Part shown: positions 17,354-25,460 of the stretch, one piece after another | Numbering within the stretch: position 1 is the first letter of the stretch | Layout: each line of letters starts with the position of its first letter | Source: Actinomycetes bacterium | GTDB lineage: Bacteria; Actinomycetota; Coriobacteriia; Coriobacteriales; UBA8131 | Direction: 5' to 3' | Assembly: GCA_009787085.1 (NCBI GenBank) | Contig: WRGR01000046.1 | Span: 137,147-201,146, forward strand | Length of the DNA stretch: 64,000 bases | Position numbers and translations under genes: made by a program | Notes under the pieces: generated by a model | What the model saw: only the letters and a program-made list of their open reading frames with translations | Databases searched by the model: none | What the model was told of the DNA's origin: nothing

Positions 17354-18334
17354 CTATTCCGCCTTCTTCTTGCCGTATCGGATACGTGGGTCAAACAGCG
17401 CATAGCTGATATCGATAATCAGGTTGATGATCATGACGATGATCACGATCAGCACCACACCACCCATTACAATCGGCCAATCGCGCTGACCGATAGCCAA
17501 GAATATCTCTCGGCCAATCCCCGGCCAACTGAATACCGATTCGGTAAGGATAGCTGATGAGAGCATCGTCCCGAAATCGATGCCGATGAAGGTGATCACC
17601 GGGATCATGGCGTTTTTCAGTGCATGCTTGACAATCACCGCCCGCTTGGATAAACCTTTGGCAAAAGCCGTGCGAATGTAGTCCTGGTTCATCACTTCCA
17701 AAAGCTGAGAGCGCATAATGCGTGCCGTGAAGGCCAAAGAGACCGAGGCCAAGGTAACGGCCGGCAATATGTAGTGGAGGATCGGCGGATAAGCGCTGAT
17801 CGGACCACCAGCACCGGATACCGGCAAAGACAACGCCCCGCCAGTCCAGCCTTTCAGCCAAACCCCAAAGAAGGTCTGGAGCAACATGCCCAGCCAAAAG
17901 ACCGGCATACTGACTAGGATAGACGTAGATAAGGTCAGCAAAAGGTCAATGAAGGAGTACTTCTTGATCGCCGAGATAATACCCACCAAGAGGCCGATGA
18001 TGATCTCCACCAGAATGGCACAGAGCGCCAAGCTGGCTGAGTATGGCAGCTTTTCGGCAAAGATATCCAACACAGAGCGGTTCTTCTGGTAGGAATGGCC
18101 TAGATCGCCATGCAGCAAATCCGATAAATAATAGACATATTGGGTGTAAATCGGCTGATCGAGATGGTTGTTCTGGACGATCATCTGATAGGTGGTTTCA
18201 GGAATGGCACGCTCCCCGGCAATCATCCGCACTGGATCGCCGGGGATCACTGCCCGCAAGGTAAAGAGGATGATGGTCACACCCAAAAAAACTGGGATAA
18301 ACTGGAGTATCCTCCTGATGATATATTGGAGCAT
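17354..18334 (-). CDS. oppB: Oligopeptide ABC transporter permease OppB
   Basis: Second permease subunit, 326 residues. It starts with MLQYIIRRILQFIPVFLGVTIILF, the conserved OppB/DppB first helix, and has six hydrophobic segments and the EAA loop (DYIRTAFAKGLSKRAVIVKHAL). Its ATG is about 48 bp after the oppA stop on the same strand. The order oppA-B-C-D-F is the canonical one, and no gene is missing. Confidence 0.94.
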   Translation of the reverse strand: MLQYIIRRILQFIPVFLGVTIILFTLRAVIPGDPVRMIAGERAIPETTYQMIVQNNHLDQPIYTQYVYYLSDLLHGDLGHSYQKNRSVLDIFAEKLPYSASLALCAILVEIIIGLLVGIISAIKKYSFIDLLLTLSTSILVSMPVFWLGMLLQTFFGVWLKGWTGGALSLPVSGAGGPISAYPPILHYILPAVTLASVSLAFTARIMRSQLLEVMNQDYIRTAFAKGLSKRAVIVKHALKNAMIPVITFIGIDFGTMLSSAILTESVFSWPGIGREIFLAIGQRDWPIVMGGVVLIVIIVMIINLIIDISYALFDPRIRYGKKKAE

Positions 18335-18381
18335 GCCCGGGTTCTAACCTTCGGTCCTCACCACCATCAGCCTTTCAAACA

Positions 18382-20064
18382 CTAGGCGGAAAGCCAAGTG
18401 TTGACCATGTCCGGAATAATATTCGGCGAGAAATAAAAGTCGTTCACCCGCTCAGAACAAACCCGGTTATGCTTGTAAAACATTATCGGAACAATCGGTG
18501 TCGTCGACTGGATAAGCTCATCGACCTTTTGGAAAGCAGCAATGCGAGCGTCGTCGTCGAGAACGCCACGGGCGGCCATGATCTGTTTGTCCACCTCGGG
18601 GTTGCTGTACTTGCTGAGGTTGTCCCCGTTGTTAGTATAGAACAAGGAGTAGAGGAAGTTTTCCATGATCGGATAATCAGCCACCCAAGCCAAACGACCG
18701 ATCTGGACCTTGCCCTCAGCCAAGGCACCCAAGTAACGCGCCCACTCCAAGGCCTCCAGTTCAGCCTCGATACCGATGGCATGCAGGTCGGACTGGATCA
18801 TCTGCATAATGCTTTCATGGTCACCACCAGTGTTATAGGACAGTTTAATCGGGGCTAAGCCCTCACCGTTGGGGAAGCCAGCCTCAGCCAAAGCCTGTTT
18901 GGCCTTCTCGATGTCATAGTAGGAGGCCGCCCAAGCGCCAGCATGATAACCCTTGATGCCGGGCGGGATTAGACCGTCGGCCGGTACGCGGGTGTCTTGG
19001 AAGATGGCAGTGCAGATAGCCTGACGGTTAACGGCATAGCTGATGGCCTCCCGCAGCTTCTGGTTCTCCATCACCGGGTCGGTATTGTTGATCACCAAAT
19101 AGTAAACCGATGACTCCGGACCAAGTAAAGTTTGTTTGCCTGGCTGAGAGGTATAGCCGTCCTCCGACTCGCCATAGGCGGCCAGAGCCGCTTCAATCTG
19201 CCCTTTGGGGATCATTGCAAAGTCCAAGTTGCCAGCTTGAAACTCGGTATAGGCGGTGTCAACCTTGGCGACGATGTTGAAGTCGATGCCGTCGATATAG
19301 GCCTTCTGGTCATAGTAGTCCTCAAAACGCTTGAGACGGATGTACTGGTCGTGCTTCCAAGTATCGTCAATCATGAAAGGGCCGTTACCGATCGGTGCCT
19401 CAGTGAAACTGTCAAAGTCCTTGGCAGCGGCGGGCACTGGCCCCAGCGCCGGGTGACTGAGAATATAGGGGAAATCGGCATAAGCCGCCGTTAAGGTGAC
19501 TTCTAGGGTCAATGCGTCAACAGCCTTAACACCAGCTAGACTGGTGGCCTTCTTGTCTTCGAACATCTCTTTGTAACCTTTGATCTGCGCCAGATGGTAG
19601 CTGATCTCCGAGGGCGCCTTGGAAATATTGGGGTTACAAATGCGCTCCCAGCCGCGCTTGAAGGCGGTGGCATCCACCGGGTCGCCATTATGGAACTTAG
19701 CGCCACGGCGAAGGTGAAAGGTGAAGACAGTGGCATCGGCAGATGCCTCGTAGCTCTCCGCTGCTGCCGGTACAAGCTGCTGGGTGCGGTAGTCGTAGCT
19801 CAACAGCGAGTCGAACAGGCAGGAGCTGACCATCGTGCCTTCCGATTCCTTCAGGTTGTAAGGGTCAATGTAAGCAGGCTCGTTGATGTAGTACTCGAAG
19901 GTGCCGCCGGTCTTCTTCTCGCTGGCAGCGCCGCCGCCATCAGTGGTGGTGTTCGCCGAGCCGCCAGCCTGGCAGCCCGTCAACAGCCCTGCACCGGCTG
20001 CTGCAGCGCCAGCAACCGCCGCACCAGCCACAAAGTTCCGTCTTGTGATCTCGTGTTTTCCCAT
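18382..20064 (-). CDS. oppA: Peptide ABC transporter substrate-binding lipoprotein OppA
   Basis: Solute-binding protein of the importer, 560 residues. The N-terminus carries a twin-arginine motif (TRRNFVAG) followed by a hydrophobic stretch and the lipobox LLTGC (Cys about residue 31), so it is probably exported folded by Tat and lipidated. The body fits the SBP_bac_5 family: a VFTFHLRRGAKFHNGDPVDA strand block near residues 115-135 and a C-terminal PIVPIMFYKHNRV segment. It heads the operon, with a gene-free promoter region upstream (20065-20338). Peptide preference cannot be read from the sequence. Confidence 0.94.
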   Translation of the reverse strand: MGKHEITRRNFVAGAAVAGAAAAGAGLLTGCQAGGSANTTTDGGGAASEKKTGGTFEYYINEPAYIDPYNLKESEGTMVSSCLFDSLLSYDYRTQQLVPAAAESYEASADATVFTFHLRRGAKFHNGDPVDATAFKRGWERICNPNISKAPSEISYHLAQIKGYKEMFEDKKATSLAGVKAVDALTLEVTLTAAYADFPYILSHPALGPVPAAAKDFDSFTEAPIGNGPFMIDDTWKHDQYIRLKRFEDYYDQKAYIDGIDFNIVAKVDTAYTEFQAGNLDFAMIPKGQIEAALAAYGESEDGYTSQPGKQTLLGPESSVYYLVINNTDPVMENQKLREAISYAVNRQAICTAIFQDTRVPADGLIPPGIKGYHAGAWAASYYDIEKAKQALAEAGFPNGEGLAPIKLSYNTGGDHESIMQMIQSDLHAIGIEAELEALEWARYLGALAEGKVQIGRLAWVADYPIMENFLYSLFYTNNGDNLSKYSNPEVDKQIMAARGVLDDDARIAAFQKVDELIQSTTPIVPIMFYKHNRVCSERVNDFYFSPNIIPDMVNTWLSA

Positions 20065-20338
20065 ATTTAATCCTTTCTGCCCCGTTCAAAAAAAGTTTAA
20101 CGCCCTTTGACTTGGCAAATGCCGAGCATCCGCACAAGCCAGCCACTGACCCCCAAAGAAGGCCGTGATGCATATTCGCAAACGTTAACGCATACAACTT
20201 TTCAATTGTAGCCTATCTGGAAGCATAAGGAAACCGGGCGTTGATCCATTCGCACAGATGAGAGGTACAAAAAAATGAAGAACTCTAGGCTAAAAACTCT
20301 AGGCTAAAACTACAAGCCTAAGAATCAGTCGGCTTCAT
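20065..20338. other. oppA upstream region with a 14-bp tandem repeat
   Basis: No gene is seen. The minus strand shows a TACAAT box (complement of 20205-20210) that could be the oppA -10 element, though no good -35 stands at the right distance. At 20281-20308 the 14-bp unit AACTCTAGGCTAAA is repeated twice in direct order. Confidence 0.4.
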
Positions 20339-20507
20339 AAGGGAAGAACCGCCTTAATGCTGTTGCGCCAGATTGCAAGCAGTGCTACCCCAAAGCCGTT
20401 CGGGGGAGTGGTGTCACTACTAGCGGTAATGGCATCGTTCGCACGGGCGGGCTTGGGGTAGCACCGCTTGCAACTTGGCGTGACATGATTAAAGCGGTTC
20501 TTCCCTA
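20339..20507. mobile_element. About 170-bp near-perfect palindromic element
   Basis: The ends AGGGAAGAACCGCCTTAAT (20340-20358) and ATTAAAGCGGTTCTTCCCT (20488-20506) are inverted repeats with one mismatch in 19. Further in, TTGCAAGCAGTGCTACCCCA (20373-20392) again pairs with GGGGTAGCACCGCTTGCAA (20455-20473). Each arm is about 60 bases. It has no coding capacity. The right end overlaps the stop codon of the L,D-transpeptidase gene. The terminus resembles that of the CTAG-type elements, but the interior is different. Confidence 0.75.
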
Positions 20508-21944
20508 AGCGTGAATGATCACCGGGGTGCCTATCTTGAGTGTGTTATACAGCTCTTGGGCTTTGGCAAAGGGCATATTGATGCAGCCATGGGAGCCAAA
20601 ACCGGCTTGCCAACGGGCAAGGCCGAAAGAGCTTTGCCAGTAGGCATCGTGAAGGCCAACACCGCCCGCTGTTACCTGCATCCAGTATTGAACCGTTGAC
20701 TCCCATTCATACTCGCCGTTCGGCAGTCGCGGGCCGCGCAGCTTAGCCGGGCTGGCCTTGGAGCGGATGTAGAACACACCGTTCGGGGTAGCGCGTTTGG
20801 CGTTGGGGAAGCCCGTGACCACATCGGATTCCAACACCAGTTTCCCGGCCACAAAATACCACATGTGCTGGGTGGATTGATCCACCTCCACATAGGTGTT
20901 AGAGAAATCCGGCAACGCGTGGTTGTCGGCCCGCTGCAAGTAGACCGGCTCCCGAGTCTCACTGCTCTGGTTGGCAATCGCCTCAATAATGGCGTTGCGC
21001 TCTGCCACCTCGTTGATCGACCAGCCATAGCTGCCGCCGCTGACCTGGATATGCGCACCGGCAGCAGTGGTAAAGTCACGGGTTGCTCCCACAGTATCGT
21101 GACGGTCGGCAAAGTCGGCTACCCAGGCATCAACGGCACTGATGTCCAAGGTCTTCTTGCCATTAGAACCTGCCTTAAACCATTTGATGGCCGTATTGGC
21201 ATCCAGCACCTCAGTTTGATCGCCGAAAGTATAGGTGATCTCAAAGGGAGCGTACTTGTTGAACTCGTTGATTTGCTTCACCAGATCGTCATCGCTCTCG
21301 GTGAGTGACGGTGCCACATAGCATTTTGCAGCATCAAGGTCACAGCTCTCTTGCCCGGAGCTGATGCAGTCGGCGATGGCCTTGGTGGATTTCTTCTTGT
21401 CCAAGGTGGTGCCGAGATCAGCCTCTTTGATCACGTATTTGCCGTCTTCAAAAACCGCCCGGGCATCGGTGGGCGGGCGCATCTTTGCCTTGTCGAACAG
21501 TTTTTGTTCGGCCAAGTGGCTGCTCAGCAAGGCGGAATCAAACGTGTAGGTCGGTACCACTATCTGCTGCGGCTGGGGAATGATGCGCGTGAACCAAAGC
21601 CACGGGTTCTGGTCTTTGATCAGCGCCTCGGGCTGGCCGGTGGCCACATATTGGAGGTTGATCTCTGCGGCGTCCACCACAAGCTGCAGCCCCTCACGAC
21701 CGACTATCAACAGCTCGTAGCTGCCGGTGTTCAAAGCCAAGCGCTCGTCGGCCTCTGATGTACCTAGGAAGCTAAGGTTACGACCATTGACCGTGGTGTT
21801 AATGCCAAAATGGCTCTGGAAGAAAAAGCAGCCGGCCAGATAGGCGGCAGCCAACAGCATCAGCAGCACCGCACCGCTGATAATCAGGGTGTTGCGCAAT
21901 AGATGCCTTTTCCTCAAATGTCCCTGAGCAGGTTTCATAGCCAC
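20505..21944 (-). CDS. L,D-transpeptidase (YkuD) with PG-binding-4 domain
   Basis: Predicted cell-wall enzyme of 479 residues that makes 3-3 peptide cross-links or attaches proteins to peptidoglycan. One N-terminal membrane helix (about residues 17-42) anchors it outside. A VanW/PG-binding-4-like middle region follows (roughly 50-330). The C-terminal YkuD domain ends with the catalytic motif SHGCINMP, in which Cys is the nucleophile. Translation starts at GTG 21944 or ATG 21938, both close to a GAGGAAAAG site. The stop codon lies in the terminus of a palindromic element. It is a single-gene unit as far as can be seen. Confidence 0.9.
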   Translation of the reverse strand: MAMKPAQGHLRKRHLLRNTLIISGAVLLMLLAAAYLAGCFFFQSHFGINTTVNGRNLSFLGTSEADERLALNTGSYELLIVGREGLQLVVDAAEINLQYVATGQPEALIKDQNPWLWFTRIIPQPQQIVVPTYTFDSALLSSHLAEQKLFDKAKMRPPTDARAVFEDGKYVIKEADLGTTLDKKKSTKAIADCISSGQESCDLDAAKCYVAPSLTESDDDLVKQINEFNKYAPFEITYTFGDQTEVLDANTAIKWFKAGSNGKKTLDISAVDAWVADFADRHDTVGATRDFTTAAGAHIQVSGGSYGWSINEVAERNAIIEAIANQSSETREPVYLQRADNHALPDFSNTYVEVDQSTQHMWYFVAGKLVLESDVVTGFPNAKRATPNGVFYIRSKASPAKLRGPRLPNGEYEWESTVQYWMQVTAGGVGLHDAYWQSSFGLARWQAGFGSHGCINMPFAKAQELYNTLKIGTPVIIHA

Positions 21945-22201
21945 ATTCTTTTCCTCTTCAACCCTTCATCCCTTGTTCGCAACACCCTTGGTTCCCGCTT
22001 GATATTCCCATGGTTTGCAACGGGAAATTAAGGGTTACGATAAGCACTAACATTATAGCTGTACTAAGGCAGTAAACATCTGAGCAATTGGAGAAAATAT
22101 GGAGCCACCGACGATGGCACCCCAGTTTTTACCTGAAAGACGCAACGGCGACTTTCCGAAGCTTCACCGCAGCCCCGAGGACGGTCAAGTTCTAGCGCTG
22201 G
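21945..22201. other. Spacer between L,D-transpeptidase and ABC exporter genes
   Basis: It should contain the promoter of the L,D-transpeptidase and the 3' end of the exporter transcript. A plus-strand frame from ATG 22099 runs into the exporter gene in antisense and does not look real. I see no other structure. Confidence 0.3.
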
Positions 22202-24097
22202 TCAGCTGCCAAGGTAGGCTCCCGACTGCCGCGCCCAGAGTTGGGCGTACTCGCCGCCAGCCAGTACCAAGTCAGCATGACGGCCGTCTTCGACGATGCG
22301 CCCCTCAGACAGCACAATGATCCGGTCGAGGCTGGCCACCGTGGAGAGGCGGTGCGCCACCACGATGGCGGTACGTCCGGTCATCAGGTTGGTCAGGGCG
22401 TCTTGGATCAACTTCTCGCTCTCGGAATCCAGGGCCGAAGTCGCCTCGTCCAGCACCAAGATCGGCCGGTCGGCCAGTATTGCTCGGGCGATGGCCACGC
22501 GCTGGCGCTGTCCTCCGGACAGCTTGACACCCCGCTCCCCAGTCACCGTCTGAAAGCCCTGGGGCAGCTGCTCGATGAACTCTAGGGCATTAGCCTTCCT
22601 TGCCGCCTCCCTGACCTGCTCATCGCTCGCTCCCGGACAGCCATAGGCGATGTTGTCGGCCACAGTGCGATGAAACAACAACGGTTCCTGCGGAACATAG
22701 GCGATCTGCTGCCTCAACGAGACTTGGCTGACCCGGGCAATGTCTTGGCCGTCGATTAAGATACGACCCTCCTGAAGGTTGGAGAGGCGCAGCAACAGGG
22801 TGGTCAGGGTGGTCTTGCCGGAACCGGATCGCCCCACCAAGCCGATGCGTTGTCCGGCAGGAATCGCAAGTGAGAAATCCCGGAAGACCTTGCTGGCCTC
22901 TTGAGCATCGGCGTACCAGAAAGTGACGTGCTGAAAATCGATGTCGCCGCGCTCGACTGCCAGCGTCCCGGCATCGGGCAGGTCAGCCACTAGGCGCGGC
23001 TCATCGAGAATCAAGGTCATCTCGTGGGCATCGCCGAAGCTACGGTTCAGCATCTGGAAGGTCATGTTGATCCGGTTGAACTGGTTGGTCAACTGATAGG
23101 TGTAGGTGAAAACCATCACCAGCGTGCCAGCACTGATACCGAACCAAGCATTGCCGCCGGTGATGAAGATCACCGCCAGCATCATGATGATCACGATGAT
23201 CGTACTGGTTACAACACCGCGAACGGTCGAAGAACGCATCCGGCGGGAGTCGGCAGCCAGCACTTGGCGATTGGCATCGTCGAAGATCCGCCGCTCAAAA
23301 GCCTCCCGGCCATAGCTCTTCACGGCTTGGATGTTGGTGATGCTGTCGGAAAGCTCACCGGAAAGGGCGTTTTGGGCAGCTGCCGTGTCGCGGTTCAGCG
23401 GCAGCACCCGTTTGTACATCAGGTAGGCAACCAGCACGTACACCAGCAGCAGCACCGAGAGAACAGCCACGAACAGTGGCACCCGGCCGACGAGTAGGCC
23501 CATGGTAAATAGGGCAGAAGTGATGATCGGGATCACAGCGTAGATGAAGTTTTCCATCAGTCCTGTGTAGCCGTTGATGAACTTCTGTGTCTGGCTGACC
23601 AGCGAGCCACCAAAACGGTTGGAGTGAAAAGTCATGGACTGGTTGGAGAGCGTATCGAAGCACTGGGTGGCCAGCAAATAGCTGGCTTTGATCTCTAGCT
23701 TCCAAACACTGTAGTCTTGAAGCTTGCTGCCCAACTGTCCAAGAACGTTCACCCCGACCAAGGCCAGAATGTATGGGCCGAACTCCGAAAACACCTGGTC
23801 GGCAGTGGCCGGAGCAGCCTGTACCTTGTCAATGATCAAGCCGACCACATAGGGGTTGGCGAAGGAGAGGAAGAAGACAAAGGCCAGCGTTGACAGCAAG
23901 GACAGCGTGAACAAGGGCCACTGCGCCGCCGTCACCTGCCAATAAAAGGCCAGTGTCCGGAAAATTACGGAACTGCGCCTTTGCGTGGCCTTCGGGGCCC
24001 CTGGGGTCTTCGTGACCTCTGGGGTCTCTGGGGTCTTAGTGGACTCCGGAGCCTCCGGGGGCTTCTTTACCTGCCTGTCTGAATTCGTCTGTACCAT
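22202..24097 (-). CDS. ABC exporter, fused membrane and ATPase domains
   Basis: Half-transporter of the multidrug/lipid exporter class, 631 residues. A 40-residue N-terminal cytoplasmic leader rich in Pro, Thr and Glu is repetitive. Six membrane helices follow (about residues 60-350), then an ATPase domain with Walker A GRSGSGKTT, signature LSGGQRQRVAIARAIL and Walker B ILVLDEATSALD. Such proteins act as dimers; no second half-transporter is adjacent, so it may work as a homodimer. The start at ATG 24095-24097 is chosen because the frame above it is compositionally odd and repeat-rich; the ribosome site is weak. It is divergent from a membrane XRE regulator, but no regulatory link is shown. 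Confidence 0.88.
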   Translation of the reverse strand: MVQTNSDRQVKKPPEAPESTKTPETPEVTKTPGAPKATQRRSSVIFRTLAFYWQVTAAQWPLFTLSLLSTLAFVFFLSFANPYVVGLIIDKVQAAPATADQVFSEFGPYILALVGVNVLGQLGSKLQDYSVWKLEIKASYLLATQCFDTLSNQSMTFHSNRFGGSLVSQTQKFINGYTGLMENFIYAVIPIITSALFTMGLLVGRVPLFVAVLSVLLLVYVLVAYLMYKRVLPLNRDTAAAQNALSGELSDSITNIQAVKSYGREAFERRIFDDANRQVLAADSRRMRSSTVRGVVTSTIIVIIMMLAVIFITGGNAWFGISAGTLVMVFTYTYQLTNQFNRINMTFQMLNRSFGDAHEMTLILDEPRLVADLPDAGTLAVERGDIDFQHVTFWYADAQEASKVFRDFSLAIPAGQRIGLVGRSGSGKTTLTTLLLRLSNLQEGRILIDGQDIARVSQVSLRQQIAYVPQEPLLFHRTVADNIAYGCPGASDEQVREAARKANALEFIEQLPQGFQTVTGERGVKLSGGQRQRVAIARAILADRPILVLDEATSALDSESEKLIQDALTNLMTGRTAIVVAHRLSTVASLDRIIVLSEGRIVEDGRHADLVLAGGEYAQLWARQSGAYLGS

Positions 24098-24270
24098 GTA
24101 GAGCACTTTATCATGAAGCGCAGCTCCTGTCTGCAAAGGCTGTCTGCAAAGGCTGAGGCCAGCGCTTCCCAAGGCCAGCGCAACCGCAAGTTGCGCAAAA
24201 TTCCAATTGGAATTGCTGGCATATGCTGAGCTGCAACCGTAGCCTAGATTCATCGATATCCACCTGCCAA

Positions 24271-24284
24271 CTATCGTAAGATAG
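24271..24284. promoter_or_regulatory. Palindrome in the exporter/XRE divergent region
   Basis: CTATC-GTAA-GATAG lies 25-38 bp before the ATG of the XRE regulator gene and between the two divergent genes. It may be an autoregulatory operator of that regulator. This is an inference from position only. Confidence 0.3.
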
Positions 24285-24308
24285 ACGGTAAGAGCACAAA
24301 GGGAGAAT

Positions 24309-25313
24309 ATGATGAACGTAGAAATAGCTGAACGTTTGGCAAAAAGACGCCGAAGTGCCGGCTACTCGCAGGAGACGCTGGCCGAGAAGCTCGGAGTGAC
24401 ACGACAGGCGGTGTCCAAATGGGAGCGTTCGGAGTCCTCACCGGATACTGACAACTTAATCGCCTTAGCCAAACTATACGGAGTGTCACTCGACGATTTG
24501 CTCTATGTTGACGAAAGCATTGCTGACGATGTCAGCTTTGAGCAAAACGACAAAGCCGGCCGGAGTGCCGAGTGGTGCTCCAGCCGGAGTGACAGCCAAG
24601 CCAGCCAAGCAGAGGCGGCACCTGGGGCGACTGAACACACAGAGAAGGCCGAACAGCAAGCCGACCAAGAACCCGGGCGGCCAAGCGATGATCGGGACTA
24701 TGTGCACATCGGCTGGCACGACGGCATCCACATCAACGACCCAGAATCCGGCGACTACGTACACCTCAGCTTCAAAGAGGGCATCCATGTCTGCGATGCC
24801 AAGGACGGAGACGAGGTACACGTCGGCTGGGATGGCATCCACGTCAAGGAAGGTCAGTCGGCCGACAAGCAGTGGGCATCATGGGACGACTACAAAAACG
24901 CCCACCCTGATCATTGGTGGCACAAAAGCCCTTGGATGAAATTCCCCTTCCCGATTTTGGCCATCCTCGCCTATGTGCTCATTGGCCTCATCGCCCCGCC
25001 CCTAGATTTCGGCTGCGGCCTGATCAGCCCTTGGGCCTATGGGCTTTTCGCCTTGGCTAGCATCCCCCTTTACTACATGGCGATGGAGTGCATTCTCCGG
25101 AGCCGCCCTTCGCACTTTTTCCGGGGTATCTATCCTTTGGCCGCCGTGGTCTTCTTCCTCTGGATGTGGCTTCTGGTCGGCCAGCCACACCCGGCTTGGG
25201 TGGTGTTTTTGACAGTTCCCATCTATGAGTGGATAGTATGGGCAATCCGACGCAGTTGGAAGAAAAGAAAAGCCAAGCGGGCGCCAGGGGAAACCAAGCC
25301 TGATAGTCAGTGA
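24309..25313 (+). CDS. XRE-family regulator with repeat domain and membrane tail
   Basis: A 334-residue protein. The N-terminal helix-turn-helix of the Cro/CI type is textbook (SQETLAEKLGVTRQAVSKWE at residues 20-39). After a polar linker there are three consecutive copies of a VHxxWxxGIHxxD unit of about 20 residues (roughly 125-180). The C-terminal part (about 205-315) has four hydrophobic segments, so the DNA-binding head is probably tethered to the membrane. Such XRE-membrane fusions are common in Firmicutes and Coriobacteriia, but the repeat domain's role is unknown. It starts behind GGGAGAA. Confidence 0.8.
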   Translation: MMNVEIAERLAKRRRSAGYSQETLAEKLGVTRQAVSKWERSESSPDTDNLIALAKLYGVSLDDLLYVDESIADDVSFEQNDKAGRSAEWCSSRSDSQASQAEAAPGATEHTEKAEQQADQEPGRPSDDRDYVHIGWHDGIHINDPESGDYVHLSFKEGIHVCDAKDGDEVHVGWDGIHVKEGQSADKQWASWDDYKNAHPDHWWHKSPWMKFPFPILAILAYVLIGLIAPPLDFGCGLISPWAYGLFALASIPLYYMAMECILRSRPSHFFRGIYPLAAVVFFLWMWLLVGQPHPAWVVFLTVPIYEWIVWAIRRSWKKRKAKRAPGETKPDSQ

Positions 25314-25460
25314 ATTAGATTTAAAAAGGACTTTACGATTTTTCGTACAAATTTTGCCAGCTGTTTTTCGAGTCACCCTTTTCGGCAACACGAAACCCAA
25401 GAAAGGTCTAGAATACTGTACTCCACCACAGTGCATTTATAATAAAGAGAAGGAGCTCAC

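Noticed and set aside
22099-22320. Small plus-strand ORF with GGAG before ATG
   Set aside because: Two thirds of it is antisense to the ABC exporter gene, and no recognisable protein text is seen.
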